Source: Pedobacter ginsengisoli (GTDB taxonomy: Bacteria; Bacteroidota; Bacteroidia; Sphingobacteriales; Sphingobacteriaceae). From it: a DNA stretch of 64,000 bases. The notes under the pieces are model-generated. The model was not told the DNA's origin, made no database searches, and saw only the letters and a program-made list of their open reading frames with translations. The position numbers were made by a program, and so were the translations under genes. Positions within the stretch are counted from its first letter, which is position 1, and every line of letters begins with the position of its first letter. Below are positions 7,775 to 16,673 of the stretch, in pieces. Where the stretch lies: NCBI RefSeq assembly GCF_030244015.1, contig NZ_JASSYX010000002.1:930001-994000 (forward strand), written 5' to 3'.

Positions 7775-10102
7775 ATGCTAACTAACAATCTAGGCTACCC
7801 GCGTATTGGTGGCAACAGAGAACTCAAAAAAGCCTGCGAGCAGTATTGGTCAGGCAAGACAACTATTGCGCAGCTGGCGCATACAGGAAGGGACATTCGT
7901 AAGCACAATTGGGAACTGCAGAAGGAGGCAGGCATTGACCTGATCCCGTCCAATGATTTTTCCTTTTATGACCAGGTACTGGATTGGTCACTTACTGTAG
8001 GGGCCATTCCTAAGCGTTATCATGAGGTGATCATGAACAAAGGCAATGCAGAGCTGGACCTGTATTTCGCGATGGCCCGTGGTTATCAGAAGGATGGTCT
8101 GGACATCACTGCTATGGAGATGACCAAATGGTTTGATACCAATTACCACTACATCGTACCTGAGTTTACTAAAGATCAGAAATTTAAATTGTTTTCTACT
8201 AAGGTGTTAGATGAGTATAATGAGAGTAAAAGATTAGGTATTAAAACCAAGCCTGTACTGATTGGTCCGGTTACTTATTTGCTTTTGGGTAAGGAGAAAG
8301 AGGAAGGTTTTGACAGGATCGACCTGATAAAAAACCTGCTTCCGGTTTATATTGAGGTGTTGAAAAAGCTGGAGGAGCAGCATGTGGAGTGGGTACAGTT
8401 TGATGAGCCATTCCTTTGCCTTGACCTGACTGAGAAGGACACAGAAGCTTTCCATTATGTGTATGGGGAGATCAAACGTCAGTTTCCTAAGTTGAAAACC
8501 CTCCTGACTACTTATTTTGATGCGCTGAAAGACAATACTTCTCTGGCTGTTTCCCTGCCGGTAACGGCATTGCATATTGACCTGGTAAGGGCACCTGAAC
8601 AGATGCGTCCTGTACTGAATGTTTTGCCTGATTCAATGCTGCTTTCGGTTGGGGTAGTTGACGGCAGGAATATCTGGAAGAATGATTTTCAGGCTACTTT
8701 AGTACTACTTAAATCTTTACTTTCTAAATTTGATGCCAATAAGTTGATTATAAGTCCTTCATGTTCTTTAATACATTCGCCTTGTGACCTGGGCAATGAA
8801 CATAATGATACTATTTTAACACCTTTGGCAGCTGAAATCAAGCAATGGCTGGCATTTGCGAAACAAAAGGTTGATGAGGTGGTCGTTTTGTCTCAATTGA
8901 TTAATAATGAAAATGATGCATTGCTGAAATTAGAGGAAAACATTAGGTGTGCTGAAAACAGACGGTCATCGCTTCTGATCCACAATAAGGAGGTGAAAAA
9001 AAGGGTGTCGGACATCACCGTAAAAGATGAAAACAGGTTGAGCCCCTTCGCACTTCGGAAGCACGCACAGCATAGGGCTTTGGGTCTTCCGCTGTTCCCT
9101 ACTACGACCATCGGTTCTTTTCCGCAGACTCCGGAAGTCCGGAGCTGGCGGGCCAGGTATAAAAAGGGTGACTTGTCTCTGGCAGAGTATGATGCGCTGA
9201 TTGAAAAGGAAACAGAGGAGACGATCCGTTTTCAGGAGGAGTCGGGTATTGATGTGCTGGTGCATGGCGAGTTTGAGCGTAATGACATGGTGGAGTATTT
9301 TGGGGAGCAGCTTGCTGGCTTTACTTTTACTAAAAATGGCTGGGTGCAGAGCTATGGCAGCAGGTGTGTGAAGCCGCCTGTAATCTATGGGGATGTATAT
9401 CGTCCCGCACCGATGACAGTAAGATGGTCTGCTTTTGCGCAGTCGCTGAGCGATAAATGGGTGAAAGGCATGCTGACTGGCCCTGTTACGATATTGCAGT
9501 GGTCATTTGTGCGCAATGACCAGCCGCGGTCAGAGACCTGCACGCAGATCGCCCTGGCCATTAGGGACGAGGTGGTTGATTTAGAAAGGGCGGGTATTAA
9601 AATCATTCAGATTGATGAGCCTGCGATCAGGGAAGGTTTGCCGTTGCGAAAAGCAGACTGGCAGCAATACCTGGAATGGGCGGTAAGGGCGTTTCGCATC
9701 TCTGCAAGCGGGGTAAAGGACGATACCCAGATCCATACGCACATGTGTTATTCGGAATTTAATGACATCATCCAGAACATTTCGGATATGGATGCGGATG
9801 TGATCACAATTGAATGTTCACGTTCGCAAATGGAGTTGCTGGATGCTTTTGCAGATTTTAAATACCCGAATGAAATAGGACCAGGTGTGTATGATATTCA
9901 TTCGCCACGCGTACCGTCTAAGGATGAGATGGTTAACTTGTTGAAAAAAGCCATGTCTGTGATTCCTGCGGCGCAATTGTGGGTAAATCCGGACTGTGGT
10001 TTGAAGACCAGGCATTGGGATGAAACGAAAAAAGCACTCATAGAAATGGTGGCTGCCGCAAAAGTACTGCGGGAAAGTGTGGAAGAAGCTGTAACTTTGT
10101 AA
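7775..10102 (+). CDS. metE: Cobalamin-independent methionine synthase
   Basis: About 775 residues, the normal length of MetE. It transfers the methyl group of 5-methyltetrahydropteroyl-triglutamate to homocysteine in the cytoplasm. The N-terminal domain starts LTNNLGYPRIGGNRELKKA. The C-terminal catalytic barrel contains VHGEFERNDMVEYFGEQLAGF, the zinc ligands in HTHMCYSEF (His656 and Cys658) and NPDCGLKTRHW (Cys741), and IQIDEPAIREGLP. A cobalamin riboswitch upstream and a hairpin terminator downstream make this a single-gene transcription unit. Confidence 0.98.
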   Translation: MLTNNLGYPRIGGNRELKKACEQYWSGKTTIAQLAHTGRDIRKHNWELQKEAGIDLIPSNDFSFYDQVLDWSLTVGAIPKRYHEVIMNKGNAELDLYFAMARGYQKDGLDITAMEMTKWFDTNYHYIVPEFTKDQKFKLFSTKVLDEYNESKRLGIKTKPVLIGPVTYLLLGKEKEEGFDRIDLIKNLLPVYIEVLKKLEEQHVEWVQFDEPFLCLDLTEKDTEAFHYVYGEIKRQFPKLKTLLTTYFDALKDNTSLAVSLPVTALHIDLVRAPEQMRPVLNVLPDSMLLSVGVVDGRNIWKNDFQATLVLLKSLLSKFDANKLIISPSCSLIHSPCDLGNEHNDTILTPLAAEIKQWLAFAKQKVDEVVVLSQLINNENDALLKLEENIRCAENRRSSLLIHNKEVKKRVSDITVKDENRLSPFALRKHAQHRALGLPLFPTTTIGSFPQTPEVRSWRARYKKGDLSLAEYDALIEKETEETIRFQEESGIDVLVHGEFERNDMVEYFGEQLAGFTFTKNGWVQSYGSRCVKPPVIYGDVYRPAPMTVRWSAFAQSLSDKWVKGMLTGPVTILQWSFVRNDQPRSETCTQIALAIRDEVVDLERAGIKIIQIDEPAIREGLPLRKADWQQYLEWAVRAFRISASGVKDDTQIHTHMCYSEFNDIIQNISDMDADVITIECSRSQMELLDAFADFKYPNEIGPGVYDIHSPRVPSKDEMVNLLKKAMSVIPAAQLWVNPDCGLKTRHWDETKKALIEMVAAAKVLRESVEEAVTL

Positions 10103-10110
10103 AAAATACA

Positions 10111-10138
10111 GGGCAGGAGGAACGAGCCTGCCCTTTTT
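10111..10138 (+). terminator. Rho-independent terminator after metE
   Basis: GGGCAGG (10111-10117) and CCTGCCC (10127-10133) form a 7-bp GC-rich stem followed directly by TTTTT. It lies eight bases past the metE stop and before fabH. Confidence 0.85.
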
Positions 10139-10157
10139 ATAGAATTACAAACACACA

Positions 10158-11159
10158 ATGAGAATAAGGAAAAATGCAGTGATTACTGCGGTTGGTGGTT
10201 ATGTTCCTGACACTGTTTTAAGCAACCATGACCTTGAAAAAATGGTTGATACAAATAGTGAATGGATTGTGGCAAGGACAGGGATAAAGGAGAGAAGAAT
10301 TGTTAATGATCCAAATATAGCTACATCTGACATGGCAACTTTTGCTTTGAAAAGGTTGATGGAGGATGGTAATGTAAACCCTGATGAGATCGACTGTGTG
10401 ATCGTTTCTACCTCTACGCCTGATTATGTAATGGTTTCTACTGGCAGCATGGTGTGTGAGAAGGCAGGTCTGAAAAATGCCTGGGGTATTGATACCAATG
10501 CTGCCTGCAGTGGTTTTTTATATGCGCTTACGCTTGGCGCGAGTATGATCGAAAGTGGCAGGTGCAAGAAAGTAGTGGTTATTGGCGCGGACAAAAACAG
10601 TTCTATTGTCAATTATACAGACCGCAACACTTGTATTCTTTTTGGTGACGGTGCCGGCGCGGTGATGCTGGAGCAAACGGAAGAGCCTGTTGGCTTGATG
10701 GACAGTTTTTTCAGGACGGATGGTACAGGTAAGGAAAACCTGATCGTGACTGCTGGTGGTTCTAAGTTTCCGGCTTCGCAGGCTACATTGGATGAGAAGC
10801 TGCATTATGTGCGTCAGGATGGTCGCGTGGTGTTTAAAGCGGCGATACAGGGCATGACAGATACTTGTAATGAGATATTGCAGTCCAATGATTTGCTGAG
10901 TTCTCAGATCAACTACCTGATCCCGCATCAGGCGAACCTGAGGATCATTCAGTCTGTTGGGGAGTATCTCGGGCTGTCGGGAGATCAGGTGAAGGTGAAC
11001 ATCGACCGTTATGGCAATACTACTGCTGCTACAATTCCTTTGGTGCTTTGGGATTTTAAAGATGATTTTAAATATGGTGATAAAATGATCCTGACTGCTT
11101 TTGGTGCTGGATTTTCCTGGGGTGCTACTTATCTGAAATGGGGTAAGCTTAGAAATTGA
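10158..11159 (+). CDS. fabH: 3-oxoacyl-ACP synthase III (KAS III)
   Basis: About 333 residues, cytoplasmic thiolase fold. It condenses an acyl-CoA primer with malonyl-ACP to start fatty acid synthesis. The catalytic triad is visible: Cys117 in TNAACSGFLYAL, His257 in LIPHQANLRII, Asn287 in NIDRYGNTTAATIPL. The protein ends soon after the usual WG residues, with the last few codons and the stop coming from the edge of an 86-bp repeat inserted at 11153. It is not next to other fatty acid genes, so it may be one of several KAS III copies with a branched or other primer preference. Confidence 0.93.
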   Translation: MRIRKNAVITAVGGYVPDTVLSNHDLEKMVDTNSEWIVARTGIKERRIVNDPNIATSDMATFALKRLMEDGNVNPDEIDCVIVSTSTPDYVMVSTGSMVCEKAGLKNAWGIDTNAACSGFLYALTLGASMIESGRCKKVVVIGADKNSSIVNYTDRNTCILFGDGAGAVMLEQTEEPVGLMDSFFRTDGTGKENLIVTAGGSKFPASQATLDEKLHYVRQDGRVVFKAAIQGMTDTCNEILQSNDLLSSQINYLIPHQANLRIIQSVGEYLGLSGDQVKVNIDRYGNTTAATIPLVLWDFKDDFKYGDKMILTAFGAGFSWGATYLKWGKLRN

Positions 11160-11238
11160 CCGTTCTCTTCGAAGACTGGATCCTGCTGTCCTGAAAAAGG
11201 ACAACAGTTCCCTATGTCTTCTCTGAGAAGGTAAATTT
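11153..11238. repeat. 86-bp hairpin repeat, copy 1 (3' end of fabH)
   Basis: It is nearly identical to 11719-11804. The whole unit folds on itself: AAATTgACC with GGTaAATTT at the ends, TTCTC/GAGAA, GAAGAC/GTCTTC, and an apical CTGcTGTCC/GGACAaCAG stem closed by TGAAAAA. The only differences from copy 2 inside the unit fall in the apical stem and preserve pairing. The repeat overlaps the last codons of fabH and supplies its stop codon. Confidence 0.85.
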
Positions 11239-11293
11239 CCTGGGAAAGCAGGGCGCAGAAAAACCGGTAATGGTCATTAAATAAATTGATTTT

Positions 11294-11325
11294 AAAAAGC
11301 AATCTGAAGGGGTTGCTTTTTTTAT
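11294..11325 (+). terminator. Rho-independent terminator downstream of fabH
   Basis: AAAAAGCAA (11294-11302) pairs with TTGCTTTTT (11313-11321) and runs into a T tract. It follows repeat copy 1 and precedes the small gene at 11342. Confidence 0.75.
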
Positions 11326-11341
11326 TACATTTGCTCCTGAA

Positions 11342-11713
11342 ATGCTGATAAAACCCATATCTATATTGCTTTTAGTGAGTTTGCTCTCTGCTAATTTGTC
11401 GGGCTTGTGGGTGTATATGGGGTTTGAGGCCAATAAAGGATATATTGCTAAGGAGCTTTGCGAGAACAGGGACAAGCCGGAGATGCATTGTAACGGGAAA
11501 TGCTATTTAATGAAGAAGTTAAAGCAGGCCCAGGACAAGGAGCAAAAACAGGAGCGGCAGTCTCAGAAGTTGCAGGTTCAGGACGCGGTGGTGAGTACAC
11601 CGCTGGTCTTTAAGCGGTATGCCTTTGCGGTGGTTAATCTTCATATTCCGGTTTCTACGGGAATGCCGCAAAGTATTAAGAATTCTATATTTCATCCGCC
11701 ACAGGAAAATTGA
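11342..11713 (+). CDS. Small secreted/membrane protein with CNGKC metal-site-like motif
   Basis: About 123 residues. A hydrophobic N-terminal segment (roughly residues 5-26) is a signal anchor. It is followed by C40-ENRDKPEMHC50-NGKC54-YL, three cysteines plus His49 that look like a metal or disulfide site, then a Lys/Glu/Gln-rich coiled stretch. I have no named family for it, but similar small proteins are typically found before TonB receptors in Bacteroidota copper loci (recollection, not checked). A TACATTTG box at 11326-11333 would give a nearly leaderless transcript. The gene is flanked on both sides by copies of the 86-bp hairpin repeat. Confidence 0.7.
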   Translation: MLIKPISILLLVSLLSANLSGLWVYMGFEANKGYIAKELCENRDKPEMHCNGKCYLMKKLKQAQDKEQKQERQSQKLQVQDAVVSTPLVFKRYAFAVVNLHIPVSTGMPQSIKNSIFHPPQEN

Positions 11714-11718
11714 CGGGA

Positions 11719-11804
11719 AAATTGACCGTTCTCTTCGAAGACTGGATCCTGCCGTTCTGAAAAAGAACGACAGTTCCCTATGTCTTCTCTGAGAAGGTAA
11801 ATTT
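11719..11804. repeat. 86-bp hairpin repeat, copy 2
   Basis: Direct copy of 11153-11238, 566 bases further on. The apical stem reads CTGcCGTTC/GAACGaCAG here against CTGcTGTCC/GGACAaCAG in copy 1: two base pairs changed on both sides, so pairing is kept. It begins five bases after the stop of the CNGKC gene, with a small tandem duplication of GAAAATTGAC at the junction (11704-11726). Confidence 0.85.
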
Positions 11805-11939
11805 TCTGGAAAAGTGGCCTGTAAAGCTTGCTTATGACGCTGATATTGTGCGACATGGCAGGTATAGGCAAAATGGCCTGCAGTTAGCATAGTTATATGT
11901 TTTTCTGCGGGGGAATTCTTAACTATTACTATTTTCTTA

Positions 11940-14273
11940 ATGAATCCAATCAGATATTTAATTTTATCATTGGGTCTGGTGTTCTGCTTTATGCGGGGCC
12001 AAGCCCAGGTGCAGCCCACCTTAAGAGGCTATATTTATGATTCGCAAACCCGGCAGCCGCTGTCTGGAGCGATTGTTTCCGGTGATGATGGACAAGAGCT
12101 CGTCAGATCCGATTTAAAGGGCTATTTCTCGCTGGAAAGCGTAAGTGTCGATCAGGTGTTAAAAGTATCGCTAAAGGGCTACAAAACGCAACTGATCAAG
12201 ACACTGAGTTTAGATGAGGATGCAGATAAAAATATTATCGGCGAACTGAATGTGCAGATGGAAGCAGATCCGGTAAGTTTGAATGAAGTGCGGGTGACTG
12301 GCTATAACGCAAATAAAACCAATAAAGAAACTGCTGGTGCGATTTCGCTGATCACTTCCCGGGACATCAATCGTGGTAGTGCTGTGTCTTTTCAATCGGC
12401 ATTGAACGGCATTGCGGGAGTTCGTATGGATCAGAGCACGCTTTCTGAGGCACGGATTTCTATCCGCGGTAATGGTGTGCGGGCATCGTATGGCATCCGC
12501 AATGTGAAGGTCTACGTCAATGAGATTCCGGTAACGGAGGCAGATGGTACGACGAGGATCGAAGCGCTGGATGTCAACAGTATCGGCAGGGCCGAGGTGA
12601 TTAAAGGGCCGGCTTCGAGTATTTACGGTGCGGGAACAGGGGGTGTGATCAATTTCCAGTTGCAGCGCTCGCCTTATCAGGAGCAAAGTATCGAGGCTTC
12701 AGGCCTTGCCGGGTCCAATGGTTTATTCAGGCTCGCTACTGCCTACCGGAGTGGTGGTGATAAGATTAATAGTTATGTATCTTATGGCTGGCAGGAATAT
12801 GAAGGTTACCGTGAGCATAGCAAGGACATGCGCCGGTTCCTGACTGGTAACTTTCAGCTTTTTCCAACCGATAAGCGGATCATCACTTTATTGCTCAACA
12901 GGACTACACAGTATTCACAAATTCCGGGTTCACTGACGCTGGACCAGGTCGCCGCGAATCCGGGACAGGCCAATGCAACCAATGTGGATAAGCTGGCCGG
13001 CCGGTACCAGACCTGGACCAGAGTGGGTCTGGGACAGCAATACCGTTTTAATGACCAGTTTTCAAATACAACAAGTGTGTTCACTTATTTTTATGATCTG
13101 AACCATCCGCTCCCCTATGCTTATATCCGGAATTTTTACCAGAGTTATGGCGGGCGTACGCGGTTTAGTTACGATCCTGAGTTTTCAGTGCTGCCAACTA
13201 AATTTACATTGGGTGCAGAGTACAACCAGGGCTTGACCAAAGGCAGCCAGTATGTGAACAATCATGGGTCTGAAGGTACGATCAATTCAAATATTGATTA
13301 CAGGAATACCCAGTATTCCCTTTTTTATCAATCGGAAACTGGGCTGGCTACAGGTACTTTTCTGACGCTGGGTTTGAGTTATAACAGCCTGAATTATGAT
13401 GTGGAGGATTATCTGAAGCAAAATCAGAGTGGTGTGAAGAAATTTAAAGCACAGGCCAGTCCGCGTGTGGCATTAAGCCATACATTCAACGATGCACTGA
13501 CTTTGCATGCGAGTGTGAGTACAGGGTTTTCTCCTCCTTCCAGCTCGGAGATAAAGAATGTAGATGGTTCTATTAATCCGGTTTTACAGGCTGAAAAAGG
13601 AACAAACTATGAATTCAATATAAAAGGGAATTTATTGGAGAGCCGTCTGGAGTATGATCTTGCCCTGTTTAAACTGGATATGAAAGGGGAATTGATCGGC
13701 CAGTTTGTGCAGCAAGGCATAACGATCTATAATAATTCCGGGAAAACCAGCCACAACGGAGCTGAGTTGTCTTTGTCTTATCTGCTATGCAAACCTGAAG
13801 ATGGAAATGAGGTAGTCAGGCTAAGACCTTTTGCTGCTGTGACTTATTCTGATTTTAAATTTAAAGATTACAGAGCTTTGAATGCAAAGGGAGAAGTTTC
13901 GGCGACATTTGACGGCAATAAGCTGACAGGTATAGCGCCTTGGGTGATTAATGCCGGTATTGATCTGGAAACGAAGTGCGGTGCTTATTTTTACGGCAAT
14001 TATTTCTATAGCGATCATCTTCCGCTGAATGATGCGAATTCAGTATTTAATCCTTCATATGAGGTGCTTAATGCAAAACTGGGTTATAAAAAGCTGATTC
14101 TGAGTTGCCTGGAAGCAAATGTTTATGCCGGACTGGACAATATCCTTGATAAAAGTTACAGTTCAATCGTTTCGCTCAATGCGGGTGCAACTAATGGTGG
14201 GCAGGCTCCGTATTTTAATCCTTCACCCAAGCGGAATGGTTATGGCGGTTTAAACCTGAAGTATATATTTTAA
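11940..14273 (+). CDS. TonB-dependent outer-membrane receptor
   Basis: About 777 residues. A signal peptide ends near RGQAQ. A carboxypeptidase-like regulatory domain follows (residues about 25-110, LRGYIYDSQTRQPLSGAIV). The plug is recognisable by SALNGIAGVRMDQ, ARISIRGNGVR and RAEVIKGPASSIYGAGTGG, and the rest is a beta-barrel ending in YGGLNLKYIF, with a terminal phenylalanine. Size and plug resemble FecA/BtuB-like metal or siderophore receptors more than SusC. The downstream Met/His-rich lipoprotein and SCO gene suggest copper as the cargo; this is inference. First large gene of a run to 16654. Confidence 0.93.
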   Translation: MNPIRYLILSLGLVFCFMRGQAQVQPTLRGYIYDSQTRQPLSGAIVSGDDGQELVRSDLKGYFSLESVSVDQVLKVSLKGYKTQLIKTLSLDEDADKNIIGELNVQMEADPVSLNEVRVTGYNANKTNKETAGAISLITSRDINRGSAVSFQSALNGIAGVRMDQSTLSEARISIRGNGVRASYGIRNVKVYVNEIPVTEADGTTRIEALDVNSIGRAEVIKGPASSIYGAGTGGVINFQLQRSPYQEQSIEASGLAGSNGLFRLATAYRSGGDKINSYVSYGWQEYEGYREHSKDMRRFLTGNFQLFPTDKRIITLLLNRTTQYSQIPGSLTLDQVAANPGQANATNVDKLAGRYQTWTRVGLGQQYRFNDQFSNTTSVFTYFYDLNHPLPYAYIRNFYQSYGGRTRFSYDPEFSVLPTKFTLGAEYNQGLTKGSQYVNNHGSEGTINSNIDYRNTQYSLFYQSETGLATGTFLTLGLSYNSLNYDVEDYLKQNQSGVKKFKAQASPRVALSHTFNDALTLHASVSTGFSPPSSSEIKNVDGSINPVLQAEKGTNYEFNIKGNLLESRLEYDLALFKLDMKGELIGQFVQQGITIYNNSGKTSHNGAELSLSYLLCKPEDGNEVVRLRPFAAVTYSDFKFKDYRALNAKGEVSATFDGNKLTGIAPWVINAGIDLETKCGAYFYGNYFYSDHLPLNDANSVFNPSYEVLNAKLGYKKLILSCLEANVYAGLDNILDKSYSSIVSLNAGATNGGQAPYFNPSPKRNGYGGLNLKYIF

Positions 14274-14283
14274 AATATTTGTG

Positions 14284-15621
14284 ATGAAAAAATTAGTATT
14301 CATATTTATCCCTATCGTCCTGGTGCTTCTGAACAGTTGTGCCAGAAAAGAATCCAGTCCCGTCGTTCAGTTGCTGCATTCAGGAGGGATTAATTCAGTT
14401 GGCCCTTATCTGACCAAGGATAACAAAGGCAATACGGTATTGTGCTGGATGGAGCAGGATGGAAAGGATTCATTATACCGGCTGAAATATGCGGTTTATA
14501 ACGGGCAGGAAGACAAGTTCGGAACTGCAGTGACGGTTCCTGGTTCTGCAGGCTGTAGTATCTCCGCGGAAAGTATGGGGAAGGTAGCTTTTAAGGCAGA
14601 TGGGACAGTGATGGCAATTTACGCCAAACGCTTTCTTTCAGAGAAAAGTCCCTATGCCGGTGCCATCTATTATAGTTTTTCCTCAGATAAAGGCAAAAGC
14701 TGGTCTGATTCACAATTTTTGCATTCGGATACTGCACATGCTTATGGCAGAAGTTTCTTTGATGTGGTTACTTTGAAAGATGGCGAGCTTGCGGCAGTTT
14801 GGCTGGATGGAAGATTTGGAAAAAGCATTAAAGGTTCGGCACTGTATTTTAACAGGACTGCAAGTGGAAAGGGCTTTGGCCTGGATTCCTGCCTGGATAA
14901 GGGCACTTGTGAATGCTGCAGGACTGATCTTCTGTGTGATGAAAAGGGCAATCTCCACCTGGCTTACAGGAGCATACAATTCCCATCTGTTCTTTCTGGC
15001 AAACAAGTCAGGGACATGGTGTATAAATCATCTATAGATAATGGAAAAACTTTTAGTGAGTCCAAAGCAGTCAGCAAGGACAATTGGGAAATTGAGGGTT
15101 GTCCGCATTCAGGACCTTCTTTGGCGGTCAATGCTAATGGCGGCGCAAACGTAATTTGGTTTACTGCAGGCGGAAGTGCCGGATTGTATTATACTACTGC
15201 ACCGGCCCGCGGTGCTGATTTCAGAAGCCGGACCCTGATCACTGCGACGGGCAGGCATCCGCAATTGTTATCTTTGGCTGATGGAAGGACAGTGATGGTC
15301 TGTGAGGAAATGCCGGAGTTGGCGACGGAGCATACTCCTGCCGGGGCAGCAAAGATGGATCATGGTTCCGCAATGAAGCATTCTGGCGGTGGCATGAACC
15401 ATGGACCTGCAGGATCGGCAAAAATCGTCTTGAGGATGATCGCTGACGGAAAGACAGAGCAGGAGATTGCGCTGTCCGATGGGGAGCATCCCGACAATCA
15501 CGCGGTACTGAAAAAGCAGGGCGATCATGTGCTTGCAGCCTGGGTGCGGGAAGGTCATTCGCGTTCGGAGATCTGTTTTGCCAGGGTTGACATAAGGGAT
15601 CATCAGTCAAAAAATTTATAA
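14284..15621 (+). CDS. Sialidase-fold beta-propeller lipoprotein with Met/His-rich insert
   Basis: About 445 residues. A lipoprotein signal ends at LLNSC. Asp-box (BNR) motifs SSDKGKSWS and SIDNGKTFS indicate a six-bladed sialidase-like propeller, but sialidase catalytic residues were not identified, so enzymatic activity is doubtful. Two unusual elements suggest metal binding: CLDKGTCECCRTDLLC near residue 205, and a segment near residues 347-380 with MDH, MKH and MNH groups. Start ATG 14284 is preferred to the GTG at 14281. It follows the TonB receptor by ten bases and probably serves as its surface or periplasmic copper-handling partner. Confidence 0.75.
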   Translation: MKKLVFIFIPIVLVLLNSCARKESSPVVQLLHSGGINSVGPYLTKDNKGNTVLCWMEQDGKDSLYRLKYAVYNGQEDKFGTAVTVPGSAGCSISAESMGKVAFKADGTVMAIYAKRFLSEKSPYAGAIYYSFSSDKGKSWSDSQFLHSDTAHAYGRSFFDVVTLKDGELAAVWLDGRFGKSIKGSALYFNRTASGKGFGLDSCLDKGTCECCRTDLLCDEKGNLHLAYRSIQFPSVLSGKQVRDMVYKSSIDNGKTFSESKAVSKDNWEIEGCPHSGPSLAVNANGGANVIWFTAGGSAGLYYTTAPARGADFRSRTLITATGRHPQLLSLADGRTVMVCEEMPELATEHTPAGAAKMDHGSAMKHSGGGMNHGPAGSAKIVLRMIADGKTEQEIALSDGEHPDNHAVLKKQGDHVLAAWVREGHSRSEICFARVDIRDHQSKNL

Positions 15622-15632
15622 TTTAAAACAGC

Positions 15633-16076
15633 ATGAGAATGAAAAATACAATTGGAGTATTACTTTTGATGATAGTCGTAATATCTTGTAAACAAGGAGA
15701 GAACTATAAAGATGTTCGTGATGAGGTCATGAAATTTCATGATGTGGTCATGGAAGATCAGGGAAAAATCGTGAGCAACCAAATGAAGCTCGATACATTG
15801 CTGCGGTCATTTAAAGCAGTGAAGCAGCAGTTTCCGGAAACGGATACTTTAAAGGAGAAAGCAGCGATCAGCGCCTTACTGAAACAGCTGACAAGTTCGG
15901 AGGAGCGCATGAATGACTGGATGCATAAATTTGAGCCTGACGTAACAGGAAAGTCTAATGAGGAGGCGGTCAGGTACTTTAAAGAAGAAAAGATTAAAAT
16001 CCATAAAATTGACAGTCTTTATAAAGCCGATATTGCCGTGTCGGATGCTTATCTTACCAAATTTAAAAAGCCATGA
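15633..16076 (+). CDS. Small helical lipoprotein of a copper/SCO operon
   Basis: About 147 residues. Lipobox VVISC near residue 19-21, then mostly amphipathic helix with heptad-like spacing (EVMKFHDVVMEDQGKIVSNQ, LLKQLTSSEERMNDWMHKF). Several Met and His residues occur in the first helix, which could be metal ligands, but there is no definite motif. I recognise no named domain. The stop codon overlaps the start of the following SCO gene (ATGA at 16073-16076), so it is translationally coupled to it. Function unknown; probably periplasmic. Confidence 0.75.
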   Translation: MRMKNTIGVLLLMIVVISCKQGENYKDVRDEVMKFHDVVMEDQGKIVSNQMKLDTLLRSFKAVKQQFPETDTLKEKAAISALLKQLTSSEERMNDWMHKFEPDVTGKSNEEAVRYFKEEKIKIHKIDSLYKADIAVSDAYLTKFKKP

Positions 16077-16654
16077 GAATTCTGCTGATATCAATTTGCT
16101 GGATGATTTTGTTGTTGCCCGGCTGTAAAGAACCGGAACGCCTGCCTTATTTACAGGCTGATACGATCAAGATTCCTCCTTTTAAGCTGTTCAACCAGGA
16201 CAGTACCATCGTAACGGAAAAAGATTTTAATGGTGTGATCTATGTAGCTGATTTCTTTTTTACTTCTTGCCCCACAATCTGTCCGGTCATGCACAGGAAC
16301 CTGCTGAAGGTGTATAAAAAGTACAAAGGGAACCCGATGGTGAAAATTGCTTCTCATACGATTGATGTGAAGTATGATACGCCCTCAAGAATGAAAAAAT
16401 ATGCCAGTAAACTCGGTGTCGAGGGGAGGCAATGGGAATTTCTTTGGGGCACCAGGGACGAGATCTATGCTTTGGCCGAACGGAACTATATTGTTTCTGC
16501 TAAGGAAGATAAGGAGGAACCCGGTGGTTTTGTGCATGCCGGATACCTGATGCTTGTGGACAAGCAAAAGCGCCTGAGGGGTGCTTATGATGGCACATCG
16601 GATACTGATGTTAAAAAACTAATGGAAGATATGGATGTGCTGTTAAAAGAGTAA
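16073..16654 (+). CDS. SCO1/SenC family copper chaperone (paralogue 2)
   Basis: About 193 residues. Lipobox LLPGC (Cys18); thioredoxin-like fold with CPTICP (Cys66, Cys70) and a histidine in FVHAGYLMLVD (His155) as Cu ligands. Closely related to the SCO protein at 6475-7128. It is the last gene of the run that begins with the TonB receptor, with a 4-base overlap to the preceding lipoprotein gene. Likely delivers copper to a cytochrome oxidase or acts as a thiol redox protein at the periplasmic membrane surface. Confidence 0.92.
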   Translation: MRILLISICWMILLLPGCKEPERLPYLQADTIKIPPFKLFNQDSTIVTEKDFNGVIYVADFFFTSCPTICPVMHRNLLKVYKKYKGNPMVKIASHTIDVKYDTPSRMKKYASKLGVEGRQWEFLWGTRDEIYALAERNYIVSAKEDKEEPGGFVHAGYLMLVDKQKRLRGAYDGTSDTDVKKLMEDMDVLLKE

Positions 16655-16673
16655 TTTTAGGGCATCGTTAATT

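Noticed and set aside
10518..11204. 228-codon minus-strand frame across fabH
   Set aside because: It is antisense to a clear fabH; its end matches another frame at 11519-12019 only because both cross the 86-bp repeat.
14284..15621. Active sialidase
   Set aside because: Only Asp-box repeats are seen; the arginine triad and other catalytic residues were not identified.
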